Part shown: one piece after another, positions 1 to 5,451 of the stretch
How the letters are laid out: each line of letters starts with the position of its first letter
Numbering within the stretch: position 1 is the stretch's first letter
NCBI GenBank assembly: GCA_018239705.1
Contig: JAFEGS010000067.1
Location: 1-6,045 of the forward strand
Reading direction: 5' to 3'
Origin: Verrucomicrobiota bacterium
GTDB lineage: Bacteria; Chlamydiota; Chlamydiia; Chlamydiales; FEN-1388
Length of the DNA stretch: 6,045 nt
Translations under genes and position numbers: made by a program
The notes under the pieces: generated by a model
Seen by the model: only the letters and a program-made list of their open reading frames with translations
What the model was told of the DNA's origin: nothing
The model's database searches: none

Positions 1-1377
1 TTACTTGCACAGGACCACGCCGCAGTTGTCGGCCAAGAACATACCGTAAAGGGCTGGGTGAAGACCGTGCGCATCCAGAAAAATAATACCTTCATCGAAA
101 TTAATGACGGCTCATGCTTCACAAACCTTCAAGGGATTATCGATTCTACGCTTCCCTCGTATGAGAACGTCGTCTCTCATCTCTCTACCGGTATTTCCAT
201 CTCGGCATCCGGTACCATTGTAGAGAGCCCAGGACAGAACCAGAACCTGGAAATGCACATAAAAGAGATTACGATTATTGGAGCTGCCGATCCTGAGACC
301 TATCCACTGCAGAAAAAGCGCCATTCATTTGAGTTTCTCAGGACCATCGCGCATCTACGACCTCGCACCAATACATTTGGGGCAGTAGCTAGGGTAAGTA
401 ACTCCTTAGCACATGCAACGCACTGCTTCTTTCAAGAGCGCGGCTTTTTGCATGTCCATACGCCAATCATCACGGGAAGTGACTGTGAAGGGGGCGGCCA
501 GATGTTTCAGGTTTCGACGCTGCCATTCGAAAAGCCGCCGACAACTCCTGAGGGCAAAATTGACTACGCAAAGGACTTTTTTGCACGGCCCACCTACTTG
601 ACCGTTTCCGGTCAGCTCAATGGTGAGTCCTATGCCTGCGCCCTTTCAGATATCTATACCTTTGGTCCTACCTTCAGAGCCGAAAACTCCAACACATCGA
701 GGCACCTTGCTGAGTTTTGGATGATTGAGCCTGAAATGGCCTTTGCAGATATTAAAGACAACATGGAAAATGCTGAGAGCTATATCAAGTATGTCCTTGC
801 GAGAGTGATGAAAGAATGTCCCGATGATATGGCCTTCTTCAACCAGTTTATCGAACCGGGTACCATTGAACGCCTCCAGAAGGTGATTGACACGCCGTTT
901 GAACGATCCACCTACACCTACGCAGTTCGCGTGCTTCAGAAATCGGGCAAAAGCTTCCAGTTTCCCGTAGAGTGGGGACTCGACCTTCAGTCAGAGCATG
1001 AACGCTACCTGACGGAGGAGTACTTTGGAAAGCCGGTGATCCTCAGCGACTACCCCAGAAAGATCAAAGCCTTCTACATGAGGGACAATGATGATGGCAA
1101 TACGGTAGCAGCAATGGACATCCTCGTGCCAAAAATTGGAGAGATCGTTGGTGGAAGCCAAAGAGAAGAGCGTCTCGATCTTCTGGAGCGAAAGCTTGTG
1201 GAGTTTGGCCTTTCTAAGGAAAACTACAAGTGGTATCTAGATCTTCGCACCTACGGCTCTGTGCCCCATGCAGGGTATGGAGTGGGCTTTGAGAGGCTCC
1301 TTCAGTTTGTCACCGGACTTGATAATATCCGCGATGTGATCCCATTTCCTCGCTATCCCGGAAATGCTGATTTCTAG
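1..1377 (+). CDS. asnS: Asparaginyl-tRNA synthetase (AsnRS), 5'-partial
   Basis: This cytoplasmic class IIb enzyme charges tRNA-Asn with asparagine using ATP. The frame is open from base 1 and 458 codons precede the TAG stop. Aligned from memory with E. coli AsnRS (466 residues), only about 6-10 N-terminal residues are missing. The first possible internal start (GTG at 58) lies inside the conserved HTVKGWVKTVR strand of the OB-fold anticodon-binding domain, so it is not the true start. Window codons 1-100 form that OB-fold. The class II catalytic core follows, with motif 1 near codons 128-158 (FFQERGF..VHTPIIT), motif 2 at about 224-244 (FRAENSNTSRHLAEF) and motif 3 at about 425-451 (GVGFERLLQF...RDVIPFPR). 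The asparagine-specific segments LTVSGQLNGE and GEIVGGSQREERLD are intact. Its 3' end overlaps the convergent hemA by 68 bases. C. trachomatis lacks AsnRS and makes Asn-tRNA by transamidation, so its presence suggests an environmental chlamydia. Confidence 0.97.
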   Translation, partial: LLAQDHAAVVGQEHTVKGWVKTVRIQKNNTFIEINDGSCFTNLQGIIDSTLPSYENVVSHLSTGISISASGTIVESPGQNQNLEMHIKEITIIGAADPETYPLQKKRHSFEFLRTIAHLRPRTNTFGAVARVSNSLAHATHCFFQERGFLHVHTPIITGSDCEGGGQMFQVSTLPFEKPPTTPEGKIDYAKDFFARPTYLTVSGQLNGESYACALSDIYTFGPTFRAENSNTSRHLAEFWMIEPEMAFADIKDNMENAESYIKYVLARVMKECPDDMAFFNQFIEPGTIERLQKVIDTPFERSTYTYAVRVLQKSGKSFQFPVEWGLDLQSEHERYLTEEYFGKPVILSDYPRKIKAFYMRDNDDGNTVAAMDILVPKIGEIVGGSQREERLDLLERKLVEFGLSKENYKWYLDLRTYGSVPHAGYGVGFERLLQFVTGLDNIRDVIPFPRYPGNADF

Positions 1378-2341
1378 TACGAAAGGTGGTTGTTAATCTC
1401 TGCACAGCGTTGAGAAGCGAAATCTCTGTCGTGTAGAGCTGCTCCTCTAAAAAGCGGCGTCTAGTCTCTAAGAGCTGATCGAGGTGATCAATATTGAGAA
1501 GTATTGTCTCACCTTGCTCTAGTCTCGGGTCGATATTTCTTGGAACGGAGAGGTCTATGAGAAGCCTTTTTTTCGTGCATCTTTGGCCCTCAGTGAGCAG
1601 GTAATTTGGGCTTTTTGTAGCGCAGATGAGCCATGGGAAATGGTGCCATTTCGATGTAAGCTCTTCCCATTCAAGGACTTGGCAGCCCATCTCGCGGCTT
1701 ATAGCGAGACTGCTAGCTCTTGAGCGATTGCAGAAGGTGATATCGTTTGTGCCCTGCTGCTTGAGAAAGCGGGCGATCTTCAGATTAATCTCAGAGGTGC
1801 CAACAAAGAGCACTGAGGGCAGATTTCCCTCGAAAAACTCATGAGCATGCAAAAAGAGCGCATGTTCTAAATCGGGTAGAAGCTTCGTAAATAGATACTG
1901 CGTGCGCATCTCCTTTCCTACTTTCAGGCACTTTTGGAAGAGAAAATGGAGCTCCTTACAGAGGCTTCGTAGTGCTATAGCCGCTTCGTAGGCAAGCTTT
2001 ACCTGGCCTTGGATCTCTGTCTCAGCGATGATGGCGCTATCTAGCCCTGTAGTTACCTTAGCCAGGTGGAGGAAGCAGTCAAAGCCAAAAAAGGTGTAGA
2101 GCTTCTGCTCAAACTCGTGGGTAATTTCTTCTTTGAGGATGGCTAGAATCTCACTGTGGGCCTGTACCATATCTTCTGCGCTGAAATAGAGCTCGCTTCT
2201 GTTGCAGGTGGAGAGCAGTACAAAGGTGCCGTTTTTGAGGGGGTTTTCAAGAAAAAAGCGCCTCTGGCATGCTTTAGCAATGGTTTCTCGAAGACTCACA
2301 TTTGCCAGCTTATGATTGATGCCTACAACACCGATATGCAT
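1310..2341 (-). CDS. hemA: Glutamyl-tRNA reductase (HemA), short divergent chlamydial-type form
   Basis: It reduces glutamyl-tRNA-Glu with NADPH to glutamate-1-semialdehyde, the first committed step of C5-pathway tetrapyrrole (heme) synthesis. The product is 343 residues from the ATG at 2341. The frame stays open 74 codons further upstream, but that part lies inside the dehydratase gene, and homology starts at MHIGVVGINHKLA; a degenerate GGCGGA sits about 5 bases before this ATG. The catalytic domain holds Cys46 in STCNRSE, His92 in HLAKVTTGLDS and AETEIQGQVK at 106-115 (usual form GEPQILGQVK). The NADPH domain (about 175-285) holds VLFVGTSEIN and IDLSVPRNIDP (262-272). Two glycines of the usual GAGEMG loop are replaced by Ser183 and Asn186. 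The C-terminal dimerisation domain is much shorter than in the roughly 420-residue proteobacterial enzymes. The last 21 residues are encoded antisense to asnS. It lies 16 bases after the dehydratase stop, so the two probably form an operon. Confidence 0.93.
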   Translation of the reverse strand: MHIGVVGINHKLANVSLRETIAKACQRRFFLENPLKNGTFVLLSTCNRSELYFSAEDMVQAHSEILAILKEEITHEFEQKLYTFFGFDCFLHLAKVTTGLDSAIIAETEIQGQVKLAYEAAIALRSLCKELHFLFQKCLKVGKEMRTQYLFTKLLPDLEHALFLHAHEFFEGNLPSVLFVGTSEINLKIARFLKQQGTNDITFCNRSRASSLAISREMGCQVLEWEELTSKWHHFPWLICATKSPNYLLTEGQRCTKKRLLIDLSVPRNIDPRLEQGETILLNIDHLDQLLETRRRFLEEQLYTTEISLLNAVQRLTTTFRTRNQHFRDSEEMGSHRGYYQVR

Positions 2342-2357
2342 GAAATTCCGCCCCAGA

Positions 2358-3395
2358 TTATGTTGTAGGTTCAAATTGAATATTTTCGATAAGCTTTCGA
2401 ATCTCTGCAAGCGAGCTGAGAAAGAGAGGGTTTGTGTCTGAAGAGAGCAAAAACCCCTCAGGCACATGTTTTGCTGTCGACGTATAGTAGTGGTGGGCTT
2501 TCCCTTGCGTAAAGGGAGTGACCACATAGCCTGTATCATACTCAAAGGCTTGTCTACTGTCATCTTGCGACAAAAGCACCTCGTGGATCTTCTCTCCCGG
2601 CCTGATGCCTACGAGCGTGTGCGGCACGCCCGGAGCGAAGACATTCGCTAAATCGACAATCCTGACGCTTGCAGCCTTTGGGATGAAAATCTCGCCGCCA
2701 AGAAGCCTGCCTGCAGATGAACAGACAAACTCCACAGCCTGCTCAAGCGTAAGCCAAAACCGTGTCATCCTCACGTCGGTAATGGGAAGAGCAGTGGCTC
2801 CCTCCTTCAAAAGCTCTTGCCAGTAGGGAAGTATACTGCCTCTACTGCCGAGCACATTGCCATAGCGCACAACAGAAAAGGCAGGAGTGCCGCTTTTACC
2901 CACATAGGAATTGCCGGCAACGAAGAGCTTGTCGGAGCAGAGCTTTGTGGCTCCATAGAGGTTTACAGGGTTTACAGCCTTGTCGGTAGAGAGGGCAATG
3001 ACCTTTTCGACTCGCGCATCAACGGCAGCATCAATGATGTTCATAGCGCCCTGCACGTTGGTTTTGACAAACTCGGAAGGGTTGTATTCTGCTGCAGGAA
3101 CCTGCTTGAGCGCTGCAGCGTGAATGACATACTGCACTTCGTGAAAGGCTCTTGCTAGCCGATCTTTATCTCGCACATCGCCTAAGAAATAGCGGATCTT
3201 AGGGTGGTTAAAGAGGGGGTGGCTCTTCTGCATTTGCCACTGCTTCCACTCGTCTCTGCTGAAGATGATGACTTTGCTGCAGAGGTTTTTGCTTAGAAGC
3301 CGTGTGGCCATTGCCTTGCCAAAACTTCCTGTTCCTCCTGTAATGAGCACGGTCTTGTCGCGAAAAATTTCATCTGGATCTCTGGGCGTTTGCAT
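2358..3395 (-). CDS. UDP-N-acetylglucosamine 4,6-dehydratase, PseB/FlaA1 family (extended SDR)
   Basis: This is a cytoplasmic nucleotide-sugar enzyme of 345 residues. Relatives remove water from UDP-GlcNAc, inverting C5 in PseB, to give a 4-keto-6-deoxy sugar for pseudaminic acid, FucNAc-type or other surface sugars. A Rossmann NAD(P)-binding loop TGGTGSFG lies at 19-26, followed by FSRDEWKQ (46-52), GDVRD (72-76) and HAAALKQVPAAEYNP (92-106). The active site STDKAVNPVNLYGATK (136-151) carries Asp138, Lys139, Tyr147 and Lys151, as in FlaA1/PseB. RYGNVLGSRGS (177-187), MTRFWLTLEQAVEFV (210-224) and GIRPGEKIHEVLL (263-275) are also typical. No membrane segments are seen, unlike the large WbpM-type proteins. 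The start at 3395 leaves a normal-length N-terminus; its ribosome site is weak (AAAGAG) and the ATG lies in an inverted repeat. hemA follows 16 bases downstream. No other gene of a sugar pathway is in the window, so the end product, and pseB versus fnlA/capE, cannot be decided. Confidence 0.92.
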   Translation of the reverse strand: MQTPRDPDEIFRDKTVLITGGTGSFGKAMATRLLSKNLCSKVIIFSRDEWKQWQMQKSHPLFNHPKIRYFLGDVRDKDRLARAFHEVQYVIHAAALKQVPAAEYNPSEFVKTNVQGAMNIIDAAVDARVEKVIALSTDKAVNPVNLYGATKLCSDKLFVAGNSYVGKSGTPAFSVVRYGNVLGSRGSILPYWQELLKEGATALPITDVRMTRFWLTLEQAVEFVCSSAGRLLGGEIFIPKAASVRIVDLANVFAPGVPHTLVGIRPGEKIHEVLLSQDDSRQAFEYDTGYVVTPFTQGKAHHYYTSTAKHVPEGFLLSSDTNPLFLSSLAEIRKLIENIQFEPTT

Positions 3396-3424
3396 GAGGA
3401 GTCACTCTTTAAGTTTTTCCTCAT
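3394..3424 (-). promoter_or_regulatory. Inverted repeat covering the dehydratase start codon
   Basis: Reading the minus strand, ATGAGGA (3424-3418) and TCCTCAT (3400-3394) form a perfect 7-base inverted repeat with a 17-base loop. The downstream arm includes the first two bases of the ATG at 3395-3393. The loop holds the only nearby ribosome-site candidate, AAAGAG. In mRNA the stem could limit access to the start codon; this role is inferred. There is no U-tract, so it is not a rho-independent terminator for the upstream repeat gene. Confidence 0.4.
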
Positions 3425-3484
3425 TCTCTATGGTATGGCCCAAACTTTCAAGAAATATCGTACATAAAGTTAGAGAACTACACT

Positions 3485-5332
3485 CTACATCATAAAGGCC
3501 TGTCTGAACATTCCTAGCTGGGTCTGCTGGAAGACTTTCTTGGCTACTTGTATGCCCTCATCATTTTTATAGTTATTTTTGACCGCTCTAGCATCCCTCA
3601 TGTGATCAGCTGTTATATTTAAATTAACTTCTGTGCTTGCCTGTTCTGGAATCAAAAAGTCCAAGCCGAGGTCGGCAGCTAGGTCGGTTGTAGTCCCTTC
3701 TTCTATATGTCCAAGTCCACGGTTGATTTGCTCACGTGCTTTTTTCTCTCCTCCAGTGCTAACTTTAAGAGATGAATCTGGGAATAATTTATCAAATTTA
3801 TCTATGGAGGGGTTATCTATGTACTCGAAGTAATTTTGCATGAAGTTAAATACTTCTGTGCTGTGGTTTTTAATGTGTTGGTCGTAACAAAATGACTTTA
3901 TAGTTCCTGTGGATTTGAAAATGATCGCTATATTTTTCATATTGTCCTCAGCAGTTCCTTGATGCAATATATTATGCAAAAACTCAATTTTTGTTGTGTC
4001 AGGTTTTGCTTTAGCAAACATAAGATCCATTAATTCATACTTTTCGTTTTTCAAAAGATGTTGCATGATCGCTACTTGTGCTTCAGGTGTTGCGTTACTG
4101 AATAGAGCACCTTGTGCTTTAACTTCTACTTTGGAAAACAGCTGTCCCAGTAACTCATAATTTTTGTTTTTCAAAAGATGCTGCATGATCTCTTCTTGTG
4201 CAGCAGGCCCTGCTTTACTGAAAATAGCAAGTTGCGCTTTAGGATTTGCTGCACTGAACAGGCCGTTTCTTTGTTCTACCTTACCTCCTTGGGCTAGATC
4301 ATGTAGTATCGCAACTTGCGCTTCAGGCTTGGCTGCATTGAACAGGCTGTTTCTAAATGCTAGTTTGTCTGTTTGCGCAAGATGTTGCATGATCGCTACT
4401 TGTGCTTCGGGTTTTGCTTTACTGAACGCAGGTTCGAATTTTTCATTTGCAATATAGTTCCTCATCGATCCAAGTGCTTCAGGTTTTGCTTGAGAGCAGA
4501 GATACACTAATTTTTCATAGCTGCTGTTTTTAGAAGCGTCGTCCAAGTCATCTCGTTGGTCATTCCAATTCTTCTTTTTAAATCCACTTTTTTCACACTC
4601 GACTTCTATGTCTGAGAGGTATGATTTTGGATTAAATAGTTCTTCGAGTACATCATTTGATAATTTAGTTTCTACCATTTCACTTACTATAAGGTATTGT
4701 TTTATCTTTTCGTTTATTTGGAATTTGAGACTGTTCGGTGTCATTTTTTCGCCTGGTCGGTTTTTACTAATAGTACCACTGAGTTTTTCTGTAAGTGTGT
4801 CGAAATCCAATTTACCTGTTTTTAGATTTACTCCCAAGTCGGACAATTGTTGTAATTGTTCATGCCGATCGCGTCTAGTTACCATTTTTTCTTTCATTTT
4901 TGCGATGAGAGGATCTTGTGTGAGTTTTGTTAATAGTTTTTCTTCAGCTTTGGAGAATAATGCGGTACTCGTTTCTGTGTTCGCTACCTCATTTTTACTA
5001 ATATTATCCTTTACCATTGCCTTCACGGCAGCCCTTACTACTGCTTCTTTCCCCCCTTCTGGCACCTTTTCATCAGAGGAAATGTGATCGTAGATCTCTT
5101 TTGCCTGCTGGCCTGTTACGTATCCATTTTCTGTCTTTCCCCCACTTAACTTGGAAAGACCTTCTCGTACGTATTTGGTAAAAGAGCTCTCTATGTGCAC
5201 CACTTTTTTGTTATCAGAGCCTGTCTCAATGCGGATATGGCGACCAAGGTATTTATCGCTCTCTTTGATCTGACTGAAATCGTAGGTGGGTTTTATCTGA
5301 CCACTATCTTCTACTCTTGGTGAGTTACTCAT
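3485..5332 (-). CDS. Unrecognised lysine-rich protein with internal 28/12-residue helical repeats
   Basis: I do not recognise a family. The product is 615 residues, taking ATG 5332 as start. The frame extends four codons to a TTG at 5344, but that TTG overlaps the Shine-Dalgarno GAGG (5342-5339), which sits 6 bases before the ATG. No signal peptide or membrane segment is visible, so the protein is cytosolic or exported by a signal-less route. Residues 1-150 are hydrophilic and Ser/Lys-rich, and residues 150-280 appear helical and charged. Residues about 279-470 hold repeats of consensus FSxAxPEAQVAIMQHLxxNxxYELxxxL. The C-terminal 145 residues are non-repetitive and end in QAFMM. The gene is AT-rich: sampled 60-base lines are 32-37 % GC, against about 50 % in asnS and the dehydratase, which suggests transfer or fast divergence. 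It sits between genes whose relatives adjoin hemA and gyrB_2 in Chlamydia. A type III secreted effector or a protein-binding solenoid is conceivable but unproven; repeats and helical content are what is seen. Confidence 0.88.
   Translation of the reverse strand: MSNSPRVEDSGQIKPTYDFSQIKESDKYLGRHIRIETGSDNKKVVHIESSFTKYVREGLSKLSGGKTENGYVTGQQAKEIYDHISSDEKVPEGGKEAVVRAAVKAMVKDNISKNEVANTETSTALFSKAEEKLLTKLTQDPLIAKMKEKMVTRRDRHEQLQQLSDLGVNLKTGKLDFDTLTEKLSGTISKNRPGEKMTPNSLKFQINEKIKQYLIVSEMVETKLSNDVLEELFNPKSYLSDIEVECEKSGFKKKNWNDQRDDLDDASKNSSYEKLVYLCSQAKPEALGSMRNYIANEKFEPAFSKAKPEAQVAIMQHLAQTDKLAFRNSLFNAAKPEAQVAILHDLAQGGKVEQRNGLFSAANPKAQLAIFSKAGPAAQEEIMQHLLKNKNYELLGQLFSKVEVKAQGALFSNATPEAQVAIMQHLLKNEKYELMDLMFAKAKPDTTKIEFLHNILHQGTAEDNMKNIAIIFKSTGTIKSFCYDQHIKNHSTEVFNFMQNYFEYIDNPSIDKFDKLFPDSSLKVSTGGEKKAREQINRGLGHIEEGTTTDLAADLGLDFLIPEQASTEVNLNITADHMRDARAVKNNYKNDEGIQVAKKVFQQTQLGMFRQAFMM
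4019..4258 (-). repeat. Tandem duplication of a 120-bp (40-residue) composite unit
   Basis: Bases 4139-4258 and 4019-4138 are two copies of a 12+28-residue block. The DNA shows the same period: TCAAAAGATG occurs at 4051 and again at 4171, exactly 120 bases apart, with extended flanking similarity including taaYtcataMtttt upstream. The copies have drifted but keep the frame. The duplication is therefore a second step, built on the earlier 84-bp (28-residue) repeats. Confidence 0.8.
4259..4426 (-). repeat. Two tandem 84-bp (28-residue) units
   Basis: Bases 4343-4426 and 4259-4342 encode FSKAKPEAQVAIMQHLAQTD... and FNAAKPEAQVAILHDLAQGG.... The DNA repeats at an 84-base interval, for example GGCCGTTTCT at 4261 and GGCTGTTTCT at 4345. 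A 30-base exact match joins this block to the 120-bp block: 4379-4408 equals 4055-4084, a spacing of 324 bases (108 codons, or 28+28+12+28+12). This exact match suggests recent copying or gene conversion within the array. Confidence 0.8.
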
Positions 5333-5344
5333 ACAACGCCTCAA
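5333..5344 (-). promoter_or_regulatory. Ribosome binding site of the repeat protein (decides ATG 5332)
   Basis: On the minus strand the bases TTGAGGCGTTGT lead directly into ATG at 5332. GAGG is 6 bases from that ATG, a normal spacing. A start at the in-frame TTG (5344) would place the Shine-Dalgarno sequence inside the coding region, so the four-residue extension MRRC is rejected. Confidence 0.65.
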
Positions 5345-5391
5345 GGTTTTATTTTTTCTGCCACTACTTTTACTGTAACATAGTAATAAAT

Positions 5392-5420
5392 AATTTAAAA
5401 TTAAATTTAGACGATTGCAA
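5392..5420 (-). promoter_or_regulatory. Candidate promoter for the repeat-protein gene
   Basis: TTGCAA is its own reverse complement, so it can also serve as a minus-strand -35 (5420-5415). Seventeen bases on lies TAAATT (5397-5392, 4 of 6 matches to TATAAT). The implied start near 5385 gives a leader of about 50 bases. The region is extremely AT-rich, so a chance match is quite possible. Confidence 0.22.
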
Positions 5421-5443
5421 TAAAAGCCACCTCTCTATATATT
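5415..5443 (+). promoter_or_regulatory. Candidate sigma-70-type promoter for parE
   Basis: TTGCAA (5415-5420, 4 of 6 consensus bases) and TATATT (5438-5443, 5 of 6) are separated by an ideal 17 bases. Transcription would start near 5450-5452, on or just before the ATG, giving a leaderless or nearly leaderless mRNA. That excludes use of the hairpin at 5429-5451, so either this promoter or the hairpin, not both on one transcript, can be functional. Confidence 0.35.
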
Positions 5444-5451
5444 CCAGAGGT
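5429..5451 (+). promoter_or_regulatory. Hairpin at the parE start, masking its AGAGG
   Basis: ACCTCT (5429-5434) and AGAGGT (5446-5451) are a perfect 6-base inverted repeat with an 11-base loop, ending one base before the ATG at 5452. The AGAGG is the only Shine-Dalgarno-like sequence here and is just 1 base from the ATG, closer than usual. If present in the transcript, the stem would hide it. The structure is seen; the function is inferred. Confidence 0.4.

Larger units (their letters stand above)
3920..4498 (-). repeat. Coding repeat array: 28-residue units with interspersed 12-residue half units
   Basis: In the protein (numbered from ATG 5332) the units start at residue 279 (24 long, degenerate), 303 (28), 331 (28), 359 (12), 371 (28), 399 (12), 411 (28) and 439 (degenerate). 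Full units begin Phe-Ser/Asn/Ala-x-Ala-x-Pro, continue AQxxIMQHL and end in a second helix such as YELLGQL. The 12-residue units stop after FSxAxPxAQxAI. Each unit should form a short helix pair, consistent with an alpha-solenoid, though 28 is shorter than TPR, ankyrin or HEAT units. The framing is unambiguous because Phe recurs exactly at each boundary. Confidence 0.85.

Noticed and set aside
2342..2563. 74-codon upstream extension of the hemA frame
   Set aside because: It lies inside the dehydratase gene in another frame, has no HemA similarity, and homology begins exactly at ATG 2341.
3460..3484. Small AGTT/AACT hairpin after the repeat-gene stop as a terminator
   Set aside because: The stem is only 4 bp and is not followed by a proper U-tract.
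4019..4426. CRISPR-like array
   Set aside because: The repeats are in-frame, diverged coding units of 84 or 120 bp, without unique spacers of constant length.
4164..5087. Plus-strand open frames (97 and 159 codons) across the repeat gene
   Set aside because: They are antisense shadows of a long coding gene; their Phe/Ser/Cys-rich translations mirror its Lys/Glu codons, and no starts or ribosome sites support them.
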